Shown: positions 36,390 to 44,246 of the stretch, piece by piece
How the letters are laid out: each line of letters starts with the position of its first letter
Numbering within the stretch: the first letter of the stretch is position 1
NCBI GenBank assembly: GCA_017516885.1
Contig: JAFXAR010000016.1
Coordinates: forward strand, 22,004-86,003
DNA length: 64,000 bases
From: Bacteroidaceae bacterium
GTDB taxonomy: Bacteria; Bacteroidota; Bacteroidia; Bacteroidales; Bacteroidaceae
Reading direction: 5' to 3'
The notes under the pieces: model-generated
Seen by the model: the letters and a program-made list of their open reading frames with translations, nothing else
What the model was told of the DNA's origin: nothing
Databases searched by the model: none
Position numbers and translations under genes: made by a program

Positions 36390-38156
36390 ATGGCAACAGA
36401 CAAGTTCAATGTAGGCGCAGAATATGATGCGCTGCATTCAAAATTCCCCATGGGCAGGGTAAGGCCGGTTGTAGGCATAACCGCTAATTTCAGAGACGGC
36501 AACGCCGCTGTTGCCGAGGCATATTATGCGTCGGTACTTGAGGCCGGCGGTGCACCTCTCATAATTCCGCCCTATCCCTGCCGTGATTCTCTAATTGAGA
36601 CTCTTGGGCATATTGATGCTCTGCTGCTTACAGGCGGCGCAGACATAGACCCCCGATACATGGGCGAAGAGCCTGACAGTGCGCTTTTGCATGCCGTGAA
36701 CCCCAAGCGCGATGAGCAGGAGATTCTCTTAGCCCGCCTTGCCGCCGACCGCAATGTGCCTATACTGGGCATCTGCCGCGGCATTCAGACGCTTGCCGTA
36801 GCTTTTGGCGGAAAGGTGCATCAGGACCTCTATGCCGGCATAGGCGGCAATCTCCTCGCCCACGATCAGGAACCCATTGAGCGCCATGTGGCAACCCATG
36901 ATGTTACGTTTGTTGAAGGAACTGCGCTGCATCGGATTTTTGCCCTTGAACGATTGGGCGTGAATACCTTTCATCATCAGTCGGTAAGCCTGCTGCCGCA
37001 TGGCTTTGTTGTCAATGCTTTGTCGGCCGACGGGGTAATAGAGGGCATGGAGGCAGTTGACGGACGCACTATAATGGGCGTGCAATGGCATCCCGAGTCG
37101 TTTATCATGAACAATGACAGATGCATGATGCCGCTGTTTGAATGGTTTGTGGCTGAGGCTGCTCTTTACAGAAAGGCAAAGGATATTCACCGCCGAATAA
37201 TTTCCGTTGACTCGCACTGCGACACTCCTATGCTCTTTGGACAGGGCTATGAGCTTGAGCAGCGAAGCAAAACAGCGCTTGTCGACCTCCATAAAATGGC
37301 CGAGGGTGCTCTTGATGTTGCAACGATGGTTGCATATATACCGCAAGGGGCGCGTGACGATGCTTCGCTCAGTGCGGCAACAGCCATGGCCAAGGACTTG
37401 CTGGAGGGCATTGCCGAGAGGGTTGTGCGTAACAGCGCTTCAGTGGCATTGTGCAGTTCCCCACATGAAATTGCTGGGCCGAAGAGCGCCGGCAAAAAGA
37501 TTATCATGCGCGGAATAGAGAACGGTTATGCGATAGGTCGGGATTTGTCGCTTGTGGAGCATTTCCGCAAGATGGGGGTGGTATACATGACGCTGTGCCA
37601 CAATGGCGACAATGATATATGCGACTCTGCGCGAGGCAAAGGAGAGCATGGCGGCTTGAGCGCATTTGGCAGAGATGTCGTGCGTGAGATGAACCGCGTG
37701 GGAATGCTTATAGACCTTTCGCATGCTGCAGAAAGCACTTTCAACGACGTGCTTGAGTGCAGTGCGCAGCCGGTTGTATGCTCGCATTCATCGTGCAAGG
37801 CGCTGTGCACTCATCCGCGCAATCTGTCCGATGAGCAGCTGGCTGCTCTTGCAGCGAAGGGCGGAGTTGTTCAGGTAACAATGTATAGCGGTTTCCTTTG
37901 CAGCGAGGGAGAGGCCACCCTGAATGATTTTATGCAGCATCTTGAGCATGCAATTGCTGTTGCCGGGATTGACCATGTGGGCATAGGCTCTGATTTTGAC
38001 GGCGATGGGGCTGTTGTGGGCTGCTCCTCGGCAGCGCAGATGTGCTGCATAACACGCGAATTGCTTCGCCGCGGCTATTCGGAATGCGATATTGAAAAAA
38101 TATGGGGCGGCAATTGGCTTAGGGTAATGTCGCAAGTGCAGAGCGCGGCTTTTTAG
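36390..38156 (+). CDS. Fused class I glutamine amidotransferase-like hydrolase and M19 dipeptidase
   Basis: The 588-residue protein joins two enzymes. Residues about 25-255 are a gamma-glutamyl-gamma-aminobutyrate hydrolase/PuuD-like domain: LLLTGGADIDP, nucleophile C129 in GICRGIQ, and GVQWHPES near residue 232. Residues about 265-588 are a membrane-dipeptidase (M19) domain: metal ligands H276 and D278 in SVDSHCDTP, TLCHNGDNDICDSA, DLSHAAESTF, CSHSSCKAL and GIGSDFDGDG. Both active-site sets look intact. There is no signal peptide, so the name membrane dipeptidase does not fit its location. The fusion suggests sequential breakdown of gamma-glutamyl peptides or similar small substrates. The regulator upstream may control it. 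Confidence 0.9.
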   Translation: MATDKFNVGAEYDALHSKFPMGRVRPVVGITANFRDGNAAVAEAYYASVLEAGGAPLIIPPYPCRDSLIETLGHIDALLLTGGADIDPRYMGEEPDSALLHAVNPKRDEQEILLARLAADRNVPILGICRGIQTLAVAFGGKVHQDLYAGIGGNLLAHDQEPIERHVATHDVTFVEGTALHRIFALERLGVNTFHHQSVSLLPHGFVVNALSADGVIEGMEAVDGRTIMGVQWHPESFIMNNDRCMMPLFEWFVAEAALYRKAKDIHRRIISVDSHCDTPMLFGQGYELEQRSKTALVDLHKMAEGALDVATMVAYIPQGARDDASLSAATAMAKDLLEGIAERVVRNSASVALCSSPHEIAGPKSAGKKIIMRGIENGYAIGRDLSLVEHFRKMGVVYMTLCHNGDNDICDSARGKGEHGGLSAFGRDVVREMNRVGMLIDLSHAAESTFNDVLECSAQPVVCSHSSCKALCTHPRNLSDEQLAALAAKGGVVQVTMYSGFLCSEGEATLNDFMQHLEHAIAVAGIDHVGIGSDFDGDGAVVGCSSAAQMCCITRELLRRGYSECDIEKIWGGNWLRVMSQVQSAAF

Positions 38157-38203
38157 AAGTTGCTTGAATTTTATCGCCAAATTTTTAGGGCGTAGCAATA
38201 TAT

Positions 38204-38247
38204 AAACCACCAAACCACAGTGGCAAGCTGTGAGTTTGGTGGTTTTT
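38204..38247 (+). terminator. Terminator of the amidotransferase/dipeptidase gene
   Basis: AAACCACCAAAC plus CACAG (38204-38220) pairs with CTGTG, a bulged A, and GTTTGGTGGTTT (38228-38245), followed by T residues. The convergent secreted-protein gene ends 20 nt later. Confidence 0.8.
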
Positions 38248-38266
38248 GGCTGTTTTTATGGGAAAA

Positions 38267-38890
38267 TTATTTAGTGTCTTCAGGGTACAGCTTTTTGAAC
38301 TCCGCGGTCAGTTCCGTTATTTCAGGTGTCAGATTTTCTATTGCAGCCTGGTCGTTGCTCTTCACTGCCGAAGAGAGCTTGTCAAGTATCTCAGTCAGTT
38401 TGCTGCAATTTGTATTTTTCTTTGGGCTCCAGCATTCAGCAGTATAGTATCCGCGTTCAATCAGTATCTCGTATGTCACTCCGTCTAATCCGTTAGGCTG
38501 GGCAAGGTATGATGACGAAAATACAGCGGCGCTGAACAGTTCCTTGAGCAGGCTTGCGGTGTTGCGGGAGATTTTACAGCGATATTCGTCAATCTCTGTG
38601 CTTTTGGAGTACCAGATACTTTTCTTTGCTGACTTTAAAACAAGTTCAGAACTCTCACTGACGTAGTAGCATCCTTGCTCGCCTGAAAAGGATGGCTTTA
38701 TTGTAAATGCAAAGTCATCAAGCTCCCTGTTGTTTAATAGCAGCTTGTCTATTTTGGCATAGTAACTGTTTAGCGGATTTTTTGAATGAGCTCTGCCTTT
38801 GGGATATAATCTGCTTTGGGCGTTTGTCTCATTGGAAAAACATAGTCCTAATACAGCAAGAACAAAATAAAGTGTATTTTTTGCAAACAT
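38267..38890 (-). CDS. Small secreted protein of unknown function
   Basis: The frame is open upstream to 38971, but the ATG at 38890 gives a proper signal peptide (FAKNTLYFVLAVLGLCF, cleavage near NAQS), so a 207-residue product is chosen. The mature part is Ser/Lys-rich, with CYYVSESSELVL and VTYEILIERGYYTAECW; the four Cys of the mature part could form periplasmic disulfides. I see no known domain. It is AT-richer than the genes to its left. A 20-bp tandem repeat lies directly upstream. Confidence 0.75.
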   Translation of the reverse strand: MFAKNTLYFVLAVLGLCFSNETNAQSRLYPKGRAHSKNPLNSYYAKIDKLLLNNRELDDFAFTIKPSFSGEQGCYYVSESSELVLKSAKKSIWYSKSTEIDEYRCKISRNTASLLKELFSAAVFSSSYLAQPNGLDGVTYEILIERGYYTAECWSPKKNTNCSKLTEILDKLSSAVKSNDQAAIENLTPEITELTAEFKKLYPEDTK

Positions 38891-38900
38891 AGCACAAACA

Positions 38901-38940
38901 TTTTGTGCAAATATGTGCATTTTTGTGCAAATATGTGCAA
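38901..38940. repeat. Two-copy 20-bp tandem repeat
   Basis: TTTTGTGCAAATATGTGCAT (38901-38920) is followed by the same 20 bases with the last base changed (38921-38940). It lies 11 nt upstream of the 38890 start codon on the minus strand, where each copy reads ATATTTGCAC, one base short of a TAnnTTTG box. It may be a promoter duplication or an operator. Confidence 0.85.
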
Positions 38941-39026
38941 CTTTTTCACATCTTTTGCCAAAATAAAACACAAAAAAACACCTGAATTACCGCTAAACTG
39001 CTGTAAATCAAGTGTTTTCTGTTTTG

Positions 39027-39101
39027 TCGGGATGACTGGATTCGAACCAGCGACCACACGCCCCCCAGACGCGTACTCTAACCGGGCTGAGCTACATCCC
39101 G
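39027..39101 (-). tRNA. tRNA-Pro(GGG)
   Basis: On the minus strand the acceptor CGGGATG pairs with CATCCCG and A is the discriminator. The D arm is GCTC...GAGT, the anticodon loop is CTGGGGG (anticodon GGG), and the T loop is TTCGAAT with stem GCTGG/CCAGT. CCA is not encoded. The length is 75 nt. Confidence 0.96.
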
Positions 39102-39117
39102 CTCTGTTTTGCGAGTG

Positions 39118-39147
39118 CAAAGATACAAACATTTTGAGAATAAACAA
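39118..39147 (-). promoter_or_regulatory. Promoter of tRNA-Pro
   Basis: On the minus strand TTG (39145-39147) and TATCTTTG (39118-39125, full match to TAnnTTTG) are 19 nt apart. The -7 box ends 16 nt before the tRNA 5' end. Confidence 0.75.
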
Positions 39148-39322
39148 CACTCTTGGGGAACTTTTTTTATAAATGGGCCCTAAATCCATTTAAATCACAG
39201 GCATGATAGCAATAGGCTGGTGCTGCCGATTGCAGTGCTTGTGGTTTCCATAATTTTAGTTCTGCTCTTTTGCTGTTTTGCCAGCGTTGGGAGCGCGCTT
39301 GTTTAAAAACATTTGCTTTTGT

Positions 39323-39353
39323 TTTGAAAATCCCTGCATATTTGCTTCCTTTG
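39323..39353 (+). promoter_or_regulatory. Promoter of the CotH surface-protein gene
   Basis: TTTG (39323-39326), 19 nt, then TTCCTTTG (39346-39353, 7 of 8 to TAnnTTTG). The leader to the ATG at 39415 is about 55 nt. The rest of the 39102-39414 interval contains only the tRNA promoter and no gene that I can support. Confidence 0.55.
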
Positions 39354-39414
39354 TATCGGAGAAATATTATTTATATTGTTTAGGAATATTTTAGATATAA
39401 AAAACTACCATAAT

Positions 39415-42400
39415 ATGAAGAGATTTTTACAAGCGGTTTTTCTGTCATTGGCATTTGTGGTTAGTGCTAATGCACAGGATTGGTCGATGACTTTGTCCAG
39501 TGTCGATGGTTTGCCAGGCGTTGCAGTGGGCGAAGTTAGTTATGAAGGCTTTTATGAGTTCAGTTCTGAGTTGATTGAACCGGGTGTATCTACTGACAAG
39601 GTGCGCATAACAGTTATAGAAACCATCAATAATGAAGCTCCCAACGGCAATAATGTAATCTTTTCCCTTTCGGAACTGAAGATATACGACAGGGATGGCA
39701 TTGAAGTGCCGTATAATGCAACATCAAATGCCGACCATAATTCTTTGGCAGACATCAGCGATGGAGGAGGCCTTCCCGCTCTGTCCGATGATGACTATAA
39801 ATCCTATTTCCATTCAATGTGGTCGGGCAACTATCCTATTGCTGATTATCACTATGTTGAACTTGCTTTGAAAAAGAGCGTCGACGCTTTCAGAATTGAG
39901 TGGACAACGCGTTTTGGACAGCCTAAGAATTCTCCAACCAAGGTTGCGGTAACTCTTGGCACTGACTATGTGCCTAAGACAACTGGCAGCGAGTTTGCTC
40001 TTGGCGATGCTGTGGCAACGGAGCAGGAACTCTCTGCCGGCAAGCAGCTTTTTGTGCTTCGCAGTAACGCTGTAAAGTCCTTTACGGCGTCAAACGGCAC
40101 TACATACAGCGGAAGCGGCCCAATATATATGCAGTTTGCCGAGGAGGGCGATATAACGCCTTCGGCTGCCAATTCAATGCAGTTAATTCCTGCGGGTCAT
40201 GGACGCTATCTTGTCTATTGGCCGGTTGCCGAGAGATTCCTGGCTAATTCATCAAGTCTTTTCAATGGCCTGAACGGCTGGCAGTATAGCACGAATAGTC
40301 TCTCCAATGCCGCCTATGTCAAGTTTACGGCAATTAGCGGCGGCTATTTCGAGATGCAGTACGATGGCGAAAACGCAAACGGTCCGGTGACACTTTATGT
40401 AGGTGCAGAGTTGCGTGACGGTGTTGATTCAAAAATGAAGACTTTTGACCTTGTCCACAAGGATGCATTGGAGACGGGTGATTATACACAAGGCTTTTCG
40501 TTGCCAGTCGCATTCAACTGGTCGATATACAAGGCGGAACTTGATGCTGCTACTGTTGATGAAATGATGATAACTGTACCGCAACTGGCCCGTACACACT
40601 TGTCTGCAATAATAAATAAAGCGAACAGCAATCTCACCCTATATGGCAATCACGGCGGATATTGCACTGCAGGCGAAGATGAAACTTTGCGCTCAGCAAT
40701 AGCAAGCGTACAGGACAACATTCCTTCAATGGGCACTGTTGCCGACATAACAGCAGCCGAGACCACCATATTCCAGGCCTTGTCGCGTTATATGTCTGCC
40801 GGCCTGTCAAAATATGAGACGCAGGTAAACAGCCTGCTTGCCAGCTCAACATTCAGCCAGCCCCCTTATGCAGCCGGCACATATCCCGAGAGCTCGCGCG
40901 CAATTCTCACAGGCATATTGTCTACAATAGCCGGCGCAAAGGAGAAGGCCGGTGTATATACAGCCGAACAGTATGTGACAATATATAGCCAGATAGAGCG
41001 CGAAATTGCACAGTTCCAGAATACTTATATTGAGGAAGGCGGCACATCAGGCGGTGATGGCGAGGACAAGGAAGAGGAATTCCCCGAAGAACCGGCCGAT
41101 GATGATTTGATATATGTATACCTCTCGAACGGCGATGTCGATGCCTTTGCAAAGTCTTCCTTAGAGGGCGGACATTACATTGAAGATGGTACGCTTTATT
41201 TCCCTCTGCAGGGCGGCGATACACAGTCTTACACCAGGGAGGAGTATGACAGCTGCACGACCGTAAGGCCTGTGCTGCCCGAAATGACCTCGTTCAAGTT
41301 CAATAACAAATACAACCCAACCCTTAATGTTGATGTTGTTTGCGATGCTGTGACAAATGAGATTAACCTTGATGTCAATGCAATAGGCAAGTGGCTCACT
41401 GCCAGCTTCCAGCTTAGCGATGACAGGGCTGTTGCCTATGTTGATACAGTTCTGCAGATTAGCAAGGAAAGCTGCCACAGCTTTGCCGGCGAGGTATCTT
41501 ATACAGTGACCTATCCGGGGTACAATATTGTAAAATTCATTAAGGTGCAGGATGAATTGTGGACAACCCCCCAGGCGAATGGCGACACTATTGAGGTTGC
41601 CCTTGCTGCCGATATGCTCTCAACCAACAAGCCATCGCAGGATGCCAACGAAAGCCTCGCCAATCTGCTTGACGACAATTCGTCTACAATATTCCATTCT
41701 ACTTGGGGAAGTGCTAACAATGCTACCCTGAACTTGAATACCTATATTGAAATCGACCTCCCCGAACCGCTTGAGAATTTCCTGCTTTATTACAAGTGCA
41801 GGCCGCAGCGTAACTATAATCCGCTTGTGCTGAAGATTTATGCAAGCAATGACGGCAGCGACTGGACACTGGTGCGCACTCTTGACTATATCAAAGACAA
41901 TATGCCTACAGGCGGCTATGGGCAGGAATATACATCTCCGGTCATTGCGCTGAACGGCAGCTATTCGAAACTGAAGATAGAGCAGGCAAGCGGCGAGTAT
42001 TCAAAGAATCATTTTGTCCTTTCCGAGCTTCGCATTTACAATGTGCTTGAGGGTACAACTGAAGAGCCTGTAAAGATACAGGATGCCATATACGAAAACC
42101 GCCGCATTCCTTTCGGAAATGTCTACAATGTAAATGTCAACTGGATTGCCGATAACATAGCAAGAGTGCCGCGTATTGACATTGACATTGATAATGGCCT
42201 GTTTGTAACAAGCAAGGAGTATTATCTCAAAGGAAAGTTCAGCATAACCGGCTATGGGGTATATGACGATTTTGAGGATTCTGTGCAGATAAAGGGCCGT
42301 GGCAACTCATCGTGGGGTTACTCAAAGAAACCATATCGCCTGAAATTTGCCGATAAGGTAAAGCCTTTCGGACTTACCAAAGGCAAGAGCTGGGTTCTGC

Positions 42401-44142
42401 TGGCAAATGCGCAGGAAGGTTCGTTGATGGCCAATGCAATTGCTATGAAGATAGGCCAGATGGCTGGCGCTAAATATACAAACCATATTATCCCTGTCGA
42501 GCTATACATGAATGGCCGGTATATGGGCAGCTATATGTTTACCGAAAAGGTTGGCATGGCGAACAACAGCGTTGATATTGATGAGGCTCTTGGCTATCTG
42601 GTTGAACTGGATACCTATTCAAGTTCTGATGAACCAATATACACAAGAGGTGTCTATGGGCTTCCGGTAAAGATTAGCGAACCCGATTTGGATGAGATGG
42701 CCGAACTGTATCCCGATTCGGCTGTTGCGCGCCGCGCAAAGATTCTTAACGATGCGCAGGATATGCAGAATGCCGTGTCCAATGGCAGCGGCCTTGAGGA
42801 TGTCATGGATGTTGATGCGACTGCCCGCTTCTTCCTGGTCAACGACCTTGTTCTCAACCAGGAAATAAATCACCCGAAGAGCACCTTCTACTTTAAGGAT
42901 GAGAGCACTCCCGACGGAAAGATTGCCTTTGGTCCGGTATGGGACTTTGACTGGGGCTTTGACTATGAAAATGGCCGCAGCTATTGCTACACCGGCACTA
43001 CATCAAGCGTCATAAAGACCTCCATGAGCAAGTCTGCATTCTGGGAAGACCTGACAAGAATTGAAATCTTCAAGAAGCACTATTATAAGGTATGGAAAGA
43101 GTTTATGGAAAATAACTCTGTTGCCGAGCTGCAGGATTATATAGACAGTTACTACAACTTTGCAAAAACATCATTCCAGAACAATGCAGGCGAATGGGGA
43201 TACTACTGCGGTTTCCGCGATGAAGACAAGGAGCGTGCCAAACAGTGGGTTGAGGAACGTGCTGCCTACATTTACCGCAATCTTGAGAAGGCGGACATCA
43301 ACGACCTTGTGCACGCTCTCAAGGGCGATGTCAACTGCAACGACAATGTTACAATAAACGATGTATCGCTTATTACAGCATACCTCGTTGATGATATTCA
43401 CGAGAGGTTCAGCTCTGCCAAGGCCGATTGCGACGCCAATGGAACAATTGACCTTGACGATGCTGTTGCAGTAGCCGGTCTGGTGCTTGAAAGTGACACT
43501 CCATCGGCAATGTACTGGCACAGCACCCCTACGGCGGCCGGAGACCTTTATGCCAATGACTTTGAGCTTGAGATTGGCGCTGATGCAAATATAGCTGTTA
43601 ATCTTATTAGCCATTCAGGTGAACCGTACAATGCAATACAGTTTGATGTGGTTGTTCCCGACGGTGTATACATAAATGACATTGCTGCAGGTGAAGTATT
43701 TGACAGCCACTGTTTCGTTTATTCTCAGATTGACATGAACAACTATCGCGTGGTTGCATATACAACCGATAACTCGGCTTTCTGTACCGGTGACGATGTA
43801 GTAGCCAATATAAATCTTATGACGCTCGAAGTTATTGAGGAGGCTGCGCGCAAGGTGAACATAAAGAATGTTTATGCGGTTAATGCCAATAATAACGAGG
43901 TGCGTATGAGCGATTTTGCAGTCTCATTTGCCGAGACTACCGGTGTAGAGGGTGTCAATGCGTCATTTGCCGTAAGAGGCGGCGATTGCATCACTGTTAC
44001 AGTGCTTGATGCGCAGGAGATTGCAGTATATTCGGTTGACGGACGCCTTGTACAGAAGCAGCATGCAGCCGAAGGTACTGTTCGCATAGAAGTTCCAGCA
44101 GGAATGTACATAGTAAACGGTCAAAAGGTATTGGTGTACTGA
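39415..44142 (+). CDS. CotH-kinase-like surface protein with T9SS type A sorting domain
   Basis: The ATG at 39415 gives a clean signal peptide (RFLQAVFLSLAFVVSANAQ); the ATG at 39376 adds a non-signal extension. The 1575-residue protein contains an N-terminal discoidin-like beta domain (about 20-205), helical and linker regions, a second F5/8-type domain (about 725-878, IYASNDGSDWTLVRTL), and a CotH kinase-like domain (about 920-1295: KGRGNSSWGYSKKPYRLKF, FGPVWDFDWGFD). Two dockerin type I-like calcium loops follow (about 1303-1362: GDVNCNDNVTINDV, DCDANGTIDLDDA), then a cohesin-like beta domain (about 1378-1492), and a C-terminal type A sorting domain (IAVYSVDGRLVQ, GMYIVNGQKVLVY). It should be exported by Sec and then by the type IX system to the surface. 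Confidence 0.88.
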   Translation: MKRFLQAVFLSLAFVVSANAQDWSMTLSSVDGLPGVAVGEVSYEGFYEFSSELIEPGVSTDKVRITVIETINNEAPNGNNVIFSLSELKIYDRDGIEVPYNATSNADHNSLADISDGGGLPALSDDDYKSYFHSMWSGNYPIADYHYVELALKKSVDAFRIEWTTRFGQPKNSPTKVAVTLGTDYVPKTTGSEFALGDAVATEQELSAGKQLFVLRSNAVKSFTASNGTTYSGSGPIYMQFAEEGDITPSAANSMQLIPAGHGRYLVYWPVAERFLANSSSLFNGLNGWQYSTNSLSNAAYVKFTAISGGYFEMQYDGENANGPVTLYVGAELRDGVDSKMKTFDLVHKDALETGDYTQGFSLPVAFNWSIYKAELDAATVDEMMITVPQLARTHLSAIINKANSNLTLYGNHGGYCTAGEDETLRSAIASVQDNIPSMGTVADITAAETTIFQALSRYMSAGLSKYETQVNSLLASSTFSQPPYAAGTYPESSRAILTGILSTIAGAKEKAGVYTAEQYVTIYSQIEREIAQFQNTYIEEGGTSGGDGEDKEEEFPEEPADDDLIYVYLSNGDVDAFAKSSLEGGHYIEDGTLYFPLQGGDTQSYTREEYDSCTTVRPVLPEMTSFKFNNKYNPTLNVDVVCDAVTNEINLDVNAIGKWLTASFQLSDDRAVAYVDTVLQISKESCHSFAGEVSYTVTYPGYNIVKFIKVQDELWTTPQANGDTIEVALAADMLSTNKPSQDANESLANLLDDNSSTIFHSTWGSANNATLNLNTYIEIDLPEPLENFLLYYKCRPQRNYNPLVLKIYASNDGSDWTLVRTLDYIKDNMPTGGYGQEYTSPVIALNGSYSKLKIEQASGEYSKNHFVLSELRIYNVLEGTTEEPVKIQDAIYENRRIPFGNVYNVNVNWIADNIARVPRIDIDIDNGLFVTSKEYYLKGKFSITGYGVYDDFEDSVQIKGRGNSSWGYSKKPYRLKFADKVKPFGLTKGKSWVLLANAQEGSLMANAIAMKIGQMAGAKYTNHIIPVELYMNGRYMGSYMFTEKVGMANNSVDIDEALGYLVELDTYSSSDEPIYTRGVYGLPVKISEPDLDEMAELYPDSAVARRAKILNDAQDMQNAVSNGSGLEDVMDVDATARFFLVNDLVLNQEINHPKSTFYFKDESTPDGKIAFGPVWDFDWGFDYENGRSYCYTGTTSSVIKTSMSKSAFWEDLTRIEIFKKHYYKVWKEFMENNSVAELQDYIDSYYNFAKTSFQNNAGEWGYYCGFRDEDKERAKQWVEERAAYIYRNLEKADINDLVHALKGDVNCNDNVTINDVSLITAYLVDDIHERFSSAKADCDANGTIDLDDAVAVAGLVLESDTPSAMYWHSTPTAAGDLYANDFELEIGADANIAVNLISHSGEPYNAIQFDVVVPDGVYINDIAAGEVFDSHCFVYSQIDMNNYRVVAYTTDNSAFCTGDDVVANINLMTLEVIEEAARKVNIKNVYAVNANNNEVRMSDFAVSFAETTGVEGVNASFAVRGGDCITVTVLDAQEIAVYSVDGRLVQKQHAAEGTVRIEVPAGMYIVNGQKVLVY

Positions 44143-44185
44143 TGACGCGCTTTACTGCAATTTAGGAACAGCTTCTAAATCTATT

Positions 44186-44230
44186 ATAATCAAACAGGCT
44201 TGCCGCGTTGCGGCAAGCCTGTTTGATTAT
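44186..44230. terminator. Bidirectional terminator, 21-bp perfect stem
   Basis: The 21 bases at 44186-44206 are exactly complementary to those at 44210-44230, with a three-base GTT spacer. It lies between the convergent CotH gene and S46 peptidase gene and can serve both. The T tract is weak on both sides (TTAT, ATAG). Confidence 0.8.
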
Positions 44231-44246
44231 GGAAAGGGATGCTCCC

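Noticed and set aside
38848-39189. Frames across the tRNA-Pro gene on both strands
   Set aside because: They contain the tRNA sequence and no protein signature.
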